Origin: Bursaphelenchus xylophilus
Taxonomy: Eukaryota > Nematoda > Chromadorea > Rhabditida > Aphelenchoididae
Length of the DNA stretch: 64,000 bases
Direction: 5' to 3'
Assembly (NCBI GenBank): GCA_904066235.2
Contig: CAJFCV020000004.1
Coordinates: forward strand, 9,734,001-9,798,000
Part shown: one piece after another, positions 1 to 11,809 of the stretch
How positions within the stretch are numbered: position 1 is the first letter of the stretch
Layout of the letters: each line of letters starts with the position of its first letter
Made by a program: the position numbers and the translations under genes
The notes under the pieces: generated by a model
Seen by the model: only the letters and a program-made list of their open reading frames with translations
Database searches by the model: none
What the model was told of the DNA's origin: nothing

Positions 1-1503
1 TGGGAATAGTTTTCTTTAAGTACGCTAAAAAGAGTGTGCTCTAAAAACGTATAAACCTCCGGGTATAATGTCATATAAAAGGTTCCGGTTTTGAACTCAG
101 TGAATGTGACATTTAATGGGGCTGGAGATTTTTTGCGTTTTGTGGGATAACAGTAAATGTAGTGTAAGCTTTTTCCTTTCCTGATCACCTTGATCAATAA
201 AGAAACTGTCCTTACTACAGGTACCTACAGAAAACTGTAGAGGTACCTACAGCAAACCTTTCTCCACAACGAACGTCCAGCGTGTCAAAATTCGTTTTAC
301 AGAGGGCCACTACCCTCCTAACACAACTTGCTACAGTATTTTTGCGGCATGTTTTTTGTTTGTTTGGTAACGAAACCCGTCCGCCGAAAAAACATCTTTG
401 TAAGCCTTACTTAATCCTGTGTCGTGCGGTCGAGTGTCGGGCCAACGTCCTGTTGACCACAAACGGACCGACAGCTGACCTCGAGAATCCACATTGCACC
501 CAATGTTTACAGCCACCACCCTCTCAACTCCCACCCTCCTACAACGAACCCGCGAACTAGCTCACCCGACACTAGTTGAGCTCTCAATACGCACAGTGTT
601 CGTGGCGTCTGACCTCCGGGGCCCGATGCATCAGATGCTACTGGCGGTTGTTGGCGGGCGGATAAAAATTATGCAAAGACCATGGTGTGATTTTAAGCGC
701 AGATAAAGAAGTTTTTTATAAGCCGGAAGGGGAGAGGGAGGACGAGGGAGAAAACACCCAATAAAACCGGAACTCCCATGGACTTTCGACAGACAAAAAC
801 AAATCAGAATTGCAAATGAAGCTACAGGAATTTCAAGAAAAATAAGTAAACATTTAAGTGAACAAAGACCGTACAAGTGGTTTACCTAACAGAGAAATTG
901 CTTGAAATTACTTGAGGTGCCATGCGCAGACCTAGATCAGGGTTTGGGGGTATTTCCCAGCCCTGAGGTAGCGATAATGGCCGGTATCGATATCGCGATC
1001 AACGTTGCGATAAACGACAACTTTTTTCTTGAATGAACGCGTTCTGATAGCCGATTAGTTTGTAAAGCTTGTCATTTTGGGACCTAAAGGCTTGAACAGT
1101 AAATAATCGAATTTTTAATTAGCTGAGTAACGTTAAAGAAGCTTTAAATATAATTATTTGAAGTAATCATGAAGCCAAAAAAGGTTTGGAAAGCAAAAAA
1201 TGTTGAACTAATTTTTTCTGTCAACTACAGTAATTTTTGGCAAAATTTTGACCATTCTCGCTTCTTCATTACCGATAATTTTTTCCACAACTCCCAGCTA
1301 TGTTCTTGATGAACTTTCCCTAGATTTTTTTAATCTTGCTTACTTCTACCTTTGCTAAATTTGCCATCGCTGAAAACTGTCGAATATCGTTACCGTAAGC
1401 ACTTCTCTTACGCAAAATTTAACTCAAAAGAAATCTATAAAAATAATTTTAAAATCACCAAGTCATCCGTAACTCATGCCCAGCCCCATGTTTTTGTAAA
1501 TAC
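1..1503. other. gene-poor stretch, no gene recognised
   Basis: No open frame here looks like a known protein. At about 216-255 the motif ACAGGTACCTACAG occurs twice around a short AAAACTGTAG segment, giving a small imperfect palindrome. The rest is AT-rich, apart from a C+T-rich patch near 500-600. Confidence 0.5.
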
Positions 1504-1767
1504 ATGGATTATAAATCATCACGACCCGTTATAAACAACTCCGACGAAAAAAACGTCTCAAAACCATTCGAATCAGAAGCCGACCCCGAATTCCGCCCCC
1601 AGGGGATGTTTCTCCGAAAATGTCCTAAACTTTTTCCGAAAAAATCCCTTTTCACACTCCCCATCAGGCACAGTTCATCAAAGCGGGATTCATTCGGATT
1701 TATTTCGCATCCGCCCTCCCTGACAGAGATTTTCTCAAAGAAATTGGAGACTTCGCTGAATGCATAA
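1504..1767 (+). CDS. possible small protein gene or terminal exon (87 aa), unknown function
   Basis: An ATG-initiated 87-codon frame with noticeably more C at third positions than the flanking DNA. It is followed within 25 bases by AATAAA at 1786-1791, which is what supports it. The product is basic and Ser/Pro-rich, with no signal peptide or membrane segment and only one Cys. I do not recognise the family. A terminal exon of a longer gene is also possible, because a CCCAG usable as a splice acceptor lies about 20 bases upstream. It is isolated, with no neighbouring gene to suggest a role. A chance frame cannot be excluded. Confidence 0.3.
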   Translation: MDYKSSRPVINNSDEKNVSKPFESEADPEFRPQGMFLRKCPKLFPKKSLFTLPIRHSSSKRDSFGFISHPPSLTEIFSKKLETSLNA

Positions 1768-2161
1768 TATAATCGCGTGATGACAAATAAAAACTGTCTG
1801 GAAGCTCGGGGGTGGAGTTAAATGGGTTCAATGAAAAGGAAGACTAATTGAAAAAGCTCAAGAACATTTTTGATCCCTTCCATTACCTAAAGCCATGCCT
1901 ACAAACAGCTAAATCGTGTGAAATCGAAAGAGGTGGGCTTAAATAGGTTCAAATAATTTTTGACCTCTGAGAGGTCAAATATGACTTGACGAGTGATGGG
2001 TAATCTTGTTGAGAAGTTTTCTTGAGATCAAATTACTTGTTGATCTGTGAGATTTTCGAGGCAAAAAACAGCATACTGTTTTGGAAAAAGGTGGAATGAG
2101 GAGGGGTAAAAGTTGAAGGAGTTAGAATGTAAATGATGCCGTAAAGAGCGCAAAATTATAC

Positions 2162-2403
2162 TACAGTAAGGGACCTGGTCCAGTGGCAAAAAACGTATCA
2201 TTTTGCATCCTGGAAGTATGAAAAATGTGGCAAAATGCCTCCTTCTCCAACTAAAAAAAACTGTTTTGAACTGCCCTTTCAATCACAAAAAGAGTAGGTG
2301 CGCTTTTGGAGTTTTTTCTCTTGGGGAGGGAGGTATTTTGCTGCATTTTTCAGCTTCCCGGATGCAAAATGGTACGTTTTTGCCACTGGATCGGGTCATG
2401 GTG
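2162..2403. repeat. palindromic MITE, family A, copy 1
   Basis: First of about 15 copies of a 240-265 bp Tc1/mariner-like MITE. Full copies start TA-CAGTGAGGGACCTGATCC and end with the inverted form GGATCAGGTCCCTCACTG-TA, so the target duplication is TA. Each arm contains GGCAAAAAACGTA, then TTTTGCATCCGGGAAGTAT, then a GGCAAAAT(A/G)CCTCCCTCTCC block. The centre is a GC-rich GCGCGCC segment. Here the left end is good (CAGTAAGGGACC) and the right end is eroded at GGATCGGGTCATGG. There is no transposase; short frames read from these copies are artefacts. Confidence 0.85.
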
Positions 2404-3644
2404 TCGACGCCAGAATTTGCACAGTGCAAACGGCAAGTTTTTTTGGAGTTTTGCACGGTGCAAAGGAGAGAAAATGTCTATGCACTTTGTGAAAATAATA
2501 ATAGGACTTGAAACTTTGTACTTATAACAGATCAGACAGGGAGGCTAAGGGCGGACCTTTGAGGCTCTTGCTGTCCAAAACGCAGCTAGCGCAGCACGTA
2601 GGCAACTTTTTTAAAATGGCTTTTTTTGCAACTAAACTTCAAATTCAACATGGTCTGAAGATTAGCAAAAGCCACGTTCCATGAAGTACTGTTTTTTTCA
2701 TAGAGCTACATAAATGCGTACTTAACTCTAAGAATTACGGCTTTTCAAACGCAAATTTAACGGTCGATTGCATGGATCCAGACAAGGTTGACATCGGGTG
2801 GAGGAACAAGCTAGATGAAAGGTCAATTTATTCGAATTACGCTAAAAAATTGTTATTCGAAAACTTGTCATTTTTTCTATAAACATACAGTAAGCCGCTG
2901 CAGCGAGCTTAACCCGTTGGATTTGGCCCATTTTTTGAGGATTTTGGGAGATAAAAAAATCTTCTAAATTTCAAAACATGGATAGGTTTTTGATTTCTCA
3001 ACGCAATAAATCTTTTTTTAAAGTTTCAAACCCACATTTAACGCCGTTGCCGAGCAGGCGCATCAAACGTCGAAGCTATGACAATAGCAGTTATGTAGGA
3101 AAGTAAATTTGAATAGCCTTCTCCCAATGGTAAAAAAATTTTTTTGAAATTCTCAAACCTCGGCTCGAGCCTCTGACCAGCGAAATTTAATACCACTGGT
3201 ACTAATAATCGAATAGTAATAATAAAATTTCGGCCATGAACCTACGACATTCCCCTCGCGGCGCTCCTCAAAAGGATAATCGAGTTAATGGGCGAATGAA
3301 ATAAATTGATACCCGGAAAATCATAAAAATCCGAAAAAGGATGCGCCCATATGCCCCGCAGCCAATTTCCTCGCGGGCTTTGTTGCCAAGAGTGTTTATA
3401 TAAAAAAGATTCCAAATTAGAAACATCAAAAAACGGGGCGAATAGGTAATGAAGGAGGCCGAAAATGGAAGATTGAAAAGATTAATTTGGCCTTTGGCCG
3501 AGATGTATGTATACTCTGCGGAAAAAGTTTGGAACACTCCGGTTCTGAAGAACTAAAGGAGCTAGAGATCTGACTCCTCTTTTGCCTGCAGGCTGCGGTA
3601 GAAACAAGACTAGCAGGCTGTTAAATAACAGGAAAATAAGAATG
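2404..3644. other. intergenic, no gene recognised
   Basis: AT-rich sequence with no convincing exon. The longest minus-strand frame, around 3268-3537, lacks homology I recognise and has no splice or poly(A) context. Confidence 0.5.
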
Positions 3645-3900
3645 TACAGTGAGGGGCTTGATCCAGTGGAAAAAACGTACCATTTTGCATCCAGGAAGTA
3701 TCAAAAATGTAGCAAAATACCTCCATCTCCAAGTGAAAAAACTCCGATTTCAGAAGCGCGCCCGCTTTTTTGTGATGAAAAAGGGCGCAACCTTCAAAAG
3801 AAGTTTTTTCACTTGGAGGGGAAGCATTTTGCCACATTTTTGATGGTTTCCGGATGCAAAATGGTACGTTTTTTGCCATTGGATCGGATCCGTCACTGTA
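3645..3900. repeat. palindromic MITE, family A, copy 2
   Basis: Complete copy with TA on both sides. Left end TACAGTGAGGGGCTTGATCC, right end GGATCGGATCCGTCACTGTA. The middle carries the GCGCGCCC core. Open frames on both strands inside it are by-products of the palindrome. Confidence 0.9.
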
Positions 3901-4424
3901 CATTTCACAATGCTCTAGGTTTTCATCAATTGTCACTGCTGACGCAAGAGTTACAGGAAAATTTGAGGTTTGGTTCCTAGAATTGGAAAGTTTGAATAGC
4001 GCAGTAATCTCTTGAAGAAACTGAAAAGATTAGTTCCTCGGAAAAGAAATTTATTTTTATTGAAAATAGAAAGATTCCACGGGGAAAAATCCTGATAACG
4101 CAGTAGTTTTCCTAATCTTTGAACTCAAAATTTAAAATACGGAAAATACAAAAACTTTAAAATCGGTTAGAATCGAATGCAAATTGGCCACAGAAGATGT
4201 TAAAAAACAGTTTAAAGAATAAAAATTATCAGTGCAGCTTTGCTTTGAAAGTTATTGGGAGACATTCGCAAAATTTGTTTTAAATTATTTTTTTCAATTT
4301 TAGTCCCACAGGTTTGTTCCTTCTGCTCGATTCACCTGTAAAGCACCGCCAAAATTTTGAGAAATCGAAAAGTGGCCTGGGGAAAAGTATGCGGACGACA
4401 TTTGTGGCAGAACTACAGTGCCTT

Positions 4425-4683
4425 TACAGTGAGGGACGTGATCGAGTGGCAAACGACGTATCATTTTGCATCCGGGAATTATTAAAGATGTGGCAAAATG
4501 CCTCCTTCTCCAACTAAAAAAAAACTCCGTTTTGAACTGCGTGCCCTTTCTCTCACAAAAAGAGCGGGCGCGCTTTTGAAATCGGAGTTTTTCACTTGGA
4601 GAGGGAGGTATTTTGCTGCATTTTTGATACTTCCCGGATGCAAAATGGTACGTTTTTGGCGAATCGATCAGGTCCGCCGCTGA
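4425..4683. repeat. palindromic MITE, family A, copy 3
   Basis: Left end TACAGTGAGGGACGTGATC; right end GATCAGGTCCGCCGCTGA has lost its terminal TA. A 15-base piece, CTACAGTGCCTTTACAG, sits just upstream. Confidence 0.85.
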
Positions 4684-5474
4684 ACTTGATCCGTTTTGTA
4701 ACCATCTCGCCGATTTACATTTCTTCCTCTGCTGCCAAAAAACGCTCGAAAAAGTAATCAAGATTAAATGTTTGCCTTTTTTGTGGGCACTTCCACTATC
4801 TTCCTCTAATGAGACAATGGTGAGTCAACCGAATTTTCAATTTTGCCCATTTCTCACTTCTCACTTCCTCTTTTTCCCCCCAAATCCCCATCCGCACGTT
4901 CGTCCCATCAAGAGGAGCATTGCTCTTCCAAAGTCTAACTCATTGTCAGTACTTGCGAAAGGACAAAATCAACTGCATGTCAACATGCGCATAAAAATAT
5001 TTAATCAACCCCAAAACAGTGAGAACCCAACGGACCGAGAGTGCAAGTGGCCAAACGCGGGAAATAACAAAGCACAAATAAGACAATGGATTTAGGGTTT
5101 AAAAACGGGATTTTTTGAAAATTTTGATGGAGAAATGGGATTTCAAAGAACTGAAAAAAGCAGGTTGAAAACGACAAATTAGGAATTAATGAGTGTGAAT
5201 TGTAATAGAGTAGGGAAGAGAACAAAGAGGTTGAAAAAATGATTCTTATAAAATATTATTTATATTGAAGCTGAGAGCTGGGAAAATTTCCCCTTTAATA
5301 GTTTCGAGGAAAAAGTGGAGTTTAGGGAAAATGGCTTCATTTTTTGTAGACATTACTGTAGTAAAAAAACTCATTATCTTCTAAAAATTCCTTATTTTGC
5401 TTAAGAGCCGGACCCGAACCTTGAGCCCGAAGCCCGTCCAGGCTGTCTGTGGCATTCTTCTACAAACTTGCATA
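4684..5474. other. intergenic, no gene recognised
   Basis: No recognisable coding exon. A long plus-strand frame (4772-5095) begins with a hydrophobic, Pro-rich stretch but has no coding bias or splice context I can support. Confidence 0.45.
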
Positions 5475-5739
5475 TACAGTGGGGAACCTGATCCAGTAGC
5501 AAAAACGTATCGTTTTGCATCATGCAAGTATTATATCAAAAAATGTGGCAAAATGCCTCCCTCTCTAATTAAAAAACTATGTTTTGAATGGCGTGCCGTT
5601 TCCCTCACAAAAACGGACGGGCGCGCTTTTGAAATCGGAATTTTTTCACTTGGAGAGGGAGGCATTTTGCCACATTTTTTGATAGTTCTCGGATGCAAAA
5701 TGAGTCGTTGTTTGCCACCGGATCATGTCCCCCACTGTA
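5475..5739. repeat. palindromic MITE, family A, copy 4
   Basis: Complete copy flanked by TA. Left end TACAGTGGGGAACCTGATCC, right end GGATCATGTCCCCCACTGTA. The 139-codon frame that crosses it is repeat-derived. Confidence 0.9.
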
Positions 5740-6418
5740 GTATAAGTTCAAGAATTGGCCATAAATCACTTCTCAAAACTGTTGATTTGCTCCTTTATGC
5801 ACTTGCCTTCAAATAATCTCGACGGTCTCCAAAAAATGCGGGCTAAGAATTTTTGTGGGGAATTACCCCCGCGTGCGACGGCTAATTTTTCTTTACATTT
5901 TGCACGCAGTTTGGGCACAGACTGAATTTTGCGGGCACAACAACAATCAAAGGCGCCGTGAACACGGAAATGAGTGTTTATTGCCAAAATAAAGGCAATA
6001 AACACAAGCGCGACGCTCAGATGCGGTTGAAATTTGAACACGTTTGAGCATAGGTCACACAGTAATTACGGACCGTTTTCTTGCGCTGTGAAATTGCATT
6101 CGAGATATTCAACGGTTTGTGCTGTCACCAAGGAAAACTCTTATGGTCACGGCTTTGCTAGTGCGGAAAAAAATGATTTTTTGTGGAGATATTGCCGTGC
6201 AGGCAGTTGAGATAGAGAAGTCGCATTTTTCCCAATTTTTGGCTTAAAAATCTGGTAGCTTCTGCAAATCGCGACTTGTGGGCTCTATATGTCTCACCGT
6301 AAGAACAGGGTATTCTATTTAATTTTATGTCAAATTTCATCAAAATTTTAAAATCGCATTTGTAATACCACCCCTTAAACCGCAATTTCAGCCAAAATTT
6401 ACAAGAATCGAAGGCATC

Positions 6419-6703
6419 TTGTCTACCGTATTTTACCCGAAAACACTTCTTTTAACCGCCTCTTTATCGTCTTTGGGATACCTTCAGAAACGCGTAAAGA
6501 TGTCTGACCCAAACTTTAATCCAATTCTCAATCTTCAACCCCACAAAGCCTCTGCCCGAAAAAAAGCCTATGCCTTTCTCGTAATGCCAGAGGCGGAGAA
6601 TTCCGAAGCCGGAAAGATGGCGTTCCCCAAAAGTTTTACGACATCATGCGCGACCATTCCGGCCCTCCGTAAAAATAAAACTTTGTTTTGGGCCAGATTG
6701 TAA
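6419..6703 (+). CDS. possible coding stretch of unknown function
   Basis: The open frame runs through an ATG near 6500 whose product would be a basic peptide of about 67 residues. Third-position C is somewhat raised, as in the frame at 1504. There is no signal peptide, membrane segment or motif I can name, and no clear splice or poly(A) signal. Reported only because composition differs from the surrounding DNA; it may be a chance frame. Confidence 0.2.
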   Translation: MSTVFYPKTLLLTASLSSLGYLQKRVKMSDPNFNPILNLQPHKASARKKAYAFLVMPEAENSEAGKMAFPKSFTTSCATIPALRKNKTLFWARL

Positions 6704-7848
6704 AGTTTCATTTCTCTAAATCGCGTTCAATTAGGAGTGGTTCTAGCCTCATTTCGGAAGAGATTAATCTTTCTTTCGTTCAACTTTTTGAGCTATACAT
6801 CTGACTTTGCGGTTGCTTTGAGCTCCGCGTAGACATTGCGCGCGTGATGGGCAGGGCCGTCGAACGGTTGGTCCAGCCGTCCAAGGCACGCTAGCGTGTT
6901 CGAAGAGAGTTAGCAGCTGCGCGTGGGGACACTTCGCAAGTGCCGCGGTCCCTACTTCGCGTGTACTGGAGTTTTGTATTAGGGTGAACCAAAATTTTTT
7001 TCCGATTTTTTATATCTTTTTGTCTAATTGTTTTTTACGAATAAAGATTTTTTATGGCTAGGGTATAACGGTGAAAGTAAAAATTAGCCAAATCTGTAAC
7101 AATCTGGTCTAAATGTTGTATGATGCGATTTTTTAAGGCCTTACCCGACCTTACAATATAACTTGTCTTTATTTGGCTTAATTTTTCAAAATGAACAAAA
7201 ACCCTAATTTTTAATTTTTCAAAGCTTTCCAGCAAAAGAACTAAAAGCTTTAAAGAGTCATCTCCACAAATAACATGAACTATCCCCAAAGAAACTGTAA
7301 AACTTGGAGAACTGAAAAAACCCCGTAGGGAATGGAGGAAAACAGAAAATCTCAGGAAACAAGCCGCCTTTGGGAATTGGGATGTGTTCAGAAACTACAG
7401 TAAAAACAGTAGTCAGATTCCGCTCAAAACTCCTCCGACCTGTCCGGAATTGCGTCAAGCGGAGTCGGCATGAAACACTTGACATCTGTGTGAATCAAAC
7501 ATCACGAAACGTCAAATCCGGAGCCCCAAATCCGTAAGCAACCCACTCCGCTTGTTAGCTACCAAACAATTACATCCGCTCAGAGCTGTCTGGTCAGAAC
7601 AGAATAAGCCACACGCACGGAAATGTTGACGACTTTTTCATGTTTCATCCCGACCCCCGAGACCAACAACGGGAGCGCTTCGGCCGTGCAAGGCGTCCGC
7701 GAAACCGCATGGGACCCATTGGACAATCATTTCGTCGTTTGTCGCGCCCTCAGATCATAACACAAACAAAGAACGTCGGCGCATTTTTTTTACTTTTTTA
7801 TGCCAGCGAATTGATGGATAGCGACTCTTTTTTTGTCAACTCAAGGTT
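6704..7848. other. intergenic, no gene recognised
   Basis: Mixed composition with a GC-richer patch at 6840-6960. No exon with family resemblance was found on either strand. Confidence 0.45.
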
Positions 7849-7854
7849 CTAAGA

Positions 7855-8285
7855 ATGGCCGGAGGAAGATGAAAATGAATGAGGATGAGATTCGCATGGA
7901 GAGCAAGAAGCAAAGGTCGTTAACTTGAATTGGATGGCAGTTGGCACAAATTTAGAAAGTAATTTTCGAACAATAAGATAGTCGAGAATCCTAACTCGAA
8001 CTTGTCCGGAACCGCTCGGATTTTGACACCTTTTCACTCTTGGGTTTGCAAATTTCAGGCTCAAATTTACCAGAGCGGTGCACGTCAAACTGAGATAAGC
8101 TAAAACGGTGAATGGATAGGCAAATCGCCAAAAAAAAACGCGAAAAATCTCTTTGTCGGGGAACAAATGGGGAATTTTTGGGGCGAGAGAGTACGTTTTT
8201 GCATGTCTTTTCTATGACTTCTTTGTAAAAATCAAGACGAAGTGTAAAAAACCGATAGCTAAAAGTCTATTCCGCTGACCGGACT
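7855..8285. repeat. dispersed repeat shared with 48,127-48,427
   Basis: Between 8071 and 8285 the sequence follows 48,130-48,427 in the same order. Shared blocks include GCACGTCAAACTG, GGTGAATGGAT, GGGGAATTTTTGGGGCGAGA, AATCAAGACGAAGTGTAAAA and GTCTATTCC. Homology before 8071 is not clear. No transposase is seen; probably an old non-autonomous element. Confidence 0.6.
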
Positions 8286-9262
8286 CCTCAGTGCTAACAA
8301 ACGCTTACCCATCAAAAATCGAGCCATATTTGTGAACTCCTTGGGCGAGAATTCACTTCCCTCGTTGCAAAAAATTATGGCCACATCCTTTTGTTTCGGG
8401 AAGACCAAAGTTAAGAATCTTTTCGTCGTTTCCACACCTTTCAATTGATATTTGAGGGTTTGACGTGCGGTGAACAACGCTTCAGCAATCGTGGAAACAA
8501 ACAGTTGTGGGCGATGACCGTTTCTGGCCTGGCCAACTCACTTCATGAGGCATTTACGTTTCCTAACAAAATTGTAATACGCTTTATAATACGGATTCTA
8601 TGTAAAATGTGCTTCAAAAGTTGCGTCCACGCCTTTTCGATCATCTTCCTTCGAAATACATAGTCATAACTATTATAATAGAAGGAAACAGGTTTTGCCA
8701 GAGAGTCAAGCTAGCTGTGCACAAAAAAACAAGATGTTACAGTGAATTACCTATCATAGAAAGGTAGTTAATCGCAAGTCAAATTTCAAATTTTTGGGTT
8801 ACTGTAGGTGTACTGTAACATTTTTTGTTTCTCCTCGATTAGCTGTTCGATTGACTCGGGGCCTTTTCATGGTTATAGATTCAATGATTCTAAGCAATTT
8901 TCGTATTTACACTTTTTTCTAGGACTTCGGGAAGCATGCGAAAAATTTTTATAGATAGGATTTTAAAAAATTTTCTATATTTTTCCCTTCTTCATGCCAA
9001 ATCTTCCCTTCAAAGCCCAAAACTTCCATCCAAACACTTCCAAGCTCACAAAAATACCTCCATCATATCAATAATTACTTCGGATTTAATTTAACTTAAA
9101 ATTATTTGACAAAGAAAGAAGAAGAACATGGGGATAAGGGGGGCGATCGGGGGGACAGGCCAAAAAATGGAAGAAGAAGAGAAGAAAACGCGGATTGACA
9201 TAGTTCTGGATAGGGTGCAGCGCTGTTTTGGGAGGGAGGGGGGAGTGGAACGATCAAGGTGA
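8286..9262. other. region downstream of GDI, no gene recognised
   Basis: Contains the presumed 3' untranslated region of GDI at its right edge (C+T-rich on the transcribed strand just after the stop). I see no second gene. Confidence 0.45.
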
Positions 9263-11536
9263 TTACTCGTTGTCCTCCAAGGACAAGTGGGTGATCTTGT
9301 CGAAGTTGAAGGGTTGGGTGGTGCCGCGCTCGAAGATGTCCAGCACGTCTTTGCACACCGTCTCGAAGTGGGTGGTCGAGTCGTAGCCTTTGGAGATGAA
9401 GATCTGCGACTCCGTGCCCAGATCCACCGGCTCGTAGATGTCCGATACGCTCACAAACCTGGAGAGGAAATTGTTTTTAAACATTAAAATAAAATCGAGG
9501 AAATTTTCAAAAATCTACAATTTTTCAAAAAAATCATCAAAACGGAGACGATTTCACATCAATTCCAACGTCTGATCACCCTCATATCAACTAACTTTTA
9601 CCCGTTTTCCTCCATTTTTCGTCCTTTTTTGGGTATCAATCATGCCAAAAATCAACCAAAAATGAAAAAGATCGAATCTCATATCCCAAAAATTAACCAG
9701 CAATACACAAGAAAGTTTGTCTCCAAACCACCAAAATTAACTTCAATCTGACCTAATGAACTTTCAAAAAAAAAAAAAAAAAAAAAAAAAATTCCAAATC
9801 TCAATTTCCAACAAACAAAGCCGACAATCTGCCTGAAAATCCCAGCCCACTTACTTGTCAGTGATTGGACCTAGAAGTTGAAGTCCGGGTAAGATTTCGG
9901 CTTCGGGGTTGGAAGTCTCAACAATGGTGGACACCATAGCAATATACCATCCCTTGGGGGCTACCAGGTTCGAGTTTGATACGCATGAGATGTAAATGTC
10001 TGTAAAAGTGTTAAAATTATAATTATACCAAAATCCAAAAAAAAATATTGAAAAGAAAAAAATTTTTTTTTTTAGTTTTGATGTCATGGATAACTTAATG
10101 TCCCACCAACCACAAATTTTCATAATTAACTAGTCTATTGTTCCAAGTATTCAAACTCCCTTCTAAAAACAAGAACAAAAACTCAAAATCTTAATATTCA
10201 TCATCATGTGTAATATCCGAAATCCTTCAATACTTCCTCCCTTCCCCCAAAACTTTCCCAAAAGCCCCCTGAATCCCCTATACACTTACCAAAATGACGG
10301 TCAACTTGTTTCTGAGGGATAATGATTTGGCATGAGGCCGACTCGTTGGTGTTGGGGATGGTGTGATTCAAGATGCAGATAGCACGAATCACTTGGCCGG
10401 TCTTCTTCACTCTGTCCGAGCCCTTCAGGTAGCTGGGGTCGCAATACAACTGCTTGCACTTGGCGATTTCGGTGCCCGAGCGAACCCCAACCACACGATT
10501 GTTTTCGATCACAATCTCGTCGACCGGCTTGTCCAGCATGTAGGTGCCTCCGTAGATGGCGGACAGACGAGCAAATCCTTGTGGCAGCTCACCGAGTCCG
10601 TACAGCGGGTAGAGGTAGGGCGACTTTCCGTAGCGGGCCAGCGAGTCCGAGTATAAACGGATCTTCTCCACCGACTTCGGGAATGGTTGTTGTTTGTAAT
10701 CGTCGTTCAAATAGAGAGCCAAAGCGTGTCCGGTAAAGTCGGCGGTGTTGTCATCAAGGCCGAATTTCTCGTAGACCTGTTGCATGGTGGTGGTGCGGGG
10801 GTCGAGCCCGTCCCAGGTATTCTTGTCCTCGGGGTTGAAGTTTTGCACCCAAACCAGGAATTTCTTGAAACGGCGCTTCTCGAACATGCCCATTAGGCCT
10901 AGAAATAATCAAATTAAAAGCTCCGTTCCTCCAGTATTCTAAATTAGGACATTTTCCCGAAGGACGGCAACGTTAACGTAGTCTTATACTCCCTTTTCTA
11001 CATCCACCATCTTTCATGAAGAATCTATTTTTCCGCAAATTTATTTGTCTCAAAAACGACTCAAACGTTACGTTCTTCTAGGCACTACCGTCTCAAACGC
11101 CCTCATCCTTTCTAAAATCCGAACAAGAAAATTAAAATCACTTACTCGTAGCGAGAGCTTCCATTTCATCAGCTGGGACTTTGTAGACCTTTCCGCCTCT
11201 GTAGACGAAGCTTCCTTCGATGGATTTGAATTCCAAATATCTGGTGACGCCCGTGTGGATCAGGAGCTTCACCAAGGGCCCATTGGCCATCAAGAATTTC
11301 GGGACCAGGTCCACGTTCCAGTCGCGACCACGGCCCATATCAGTCGGAGGCTTCGCATTGGGTCCGCGGAAGTGTTCGTAGAGCTGTTCCAGCGGGGTCA
11401 ACGAGGCCGATTCGCCTCCGTAGTAGTTGTTTCGGTCAATGTGGAGGACCTTCTTCCCCGAGACGGACAGCATACCGGAGAGGATGCACTCCTTCAGGCC
11501 GGTGCCCAACACAATCGCGTCGTATTCCTCATCCAT
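9263..11536 (-). CDS. gdi-1: Rab GDP dissociation inhibitor (GDI), last gene of the operon
   Basis: Binds GDP-loaded prenylated Rab GTPases, extracts them from membranes and recycles them through the cytosol. Four exons on the minus strand: 11536-11146, 10898-10290, 9999-9855 and 9458-9263. Phases agree and give 446 residues, the usual GDI length. The N-terminus carries the FAD-fold-like start ([20 protein letters not shown]) and the Rab-binding-platform residues [10 protein letters not shown]. Downstream landmarks are [50 protein letters not shown] and the C-terminal [13 protein letters not shown] chose the ATG at 11536 over the in-frame TTG at 11545 because it gives the conserved start. A poly(A) run lies in intron 3 at about 9768-9790. 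Upstream acceptors at 11632-11633 (CTTTCAG) and 11582-11583 (ATTTCAG) are candidate trans-splice sites. No defect seen. Confidence 0.97.
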
Positions 11537-11581
11537 GGCGACCAACGGTTTTCGAAAATGGGTGTGGGAGGAAAGTGGGTG

Positions 11582-11633
11582 CTGAAATGTGTATTACACT
11601 GCAACGCCAGCTCGTAATTCAAAACGAATTGCT
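11582..11633 (-). promoter_or_regulatory. candidate trans-splice acceptors for GDI
   Basis: On the minus strand CTTTCAG ends at 11632 and ACATTTCAG ends at 11582. The first lies about 88 bases beyond the COQ3 poly(A) signal, the spacing expected between genes of a nematode SL2-type operon. Inference from spacing; no transcript evidence. Confidence 0.55.
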
Positions 11634-11719
11634 GAAAGAATCAAAGGCAAAAAATAGATAACAATTTCGCTGTCAACGAGTAAAATGAGAAAAAAATCGA
11701 TGAAAGTCGTAACAACATC

Positions 11720-11725
11720 TTTATT
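11720..11725 (-). terminator. poly(A) signal of COQ3
   Basis: AATAAA on the minus strand, about 85 bases after the COQ3 stop and 88 bases before the first GDI acceptor. Confidence 0.7.
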
Positions 11726-11809
11726 ATTAACAATAAATCGTCGCCTAGATTCTTCCTACTACTCTTTAGGCCCTTCAAGACATCATTTTGCATGGACAAT
11801 CGGCCAAAA

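Noticed and set aside
3582..3980. Long overlapping frames on both strands within each family A copy, with recurring peptides such as FASGKYQKCSKIPPSPSEK
   Set aside because: They appear on both strands of every palindromic MITE copy and shift frame between copies, so they are not genes.
9102..9356. Pro/Ser-rich minus-strand frame overlapping the GDI stop
   Set aside because: Shadow of GDI exon 4 and its C+T-rich 3' untranslated region.
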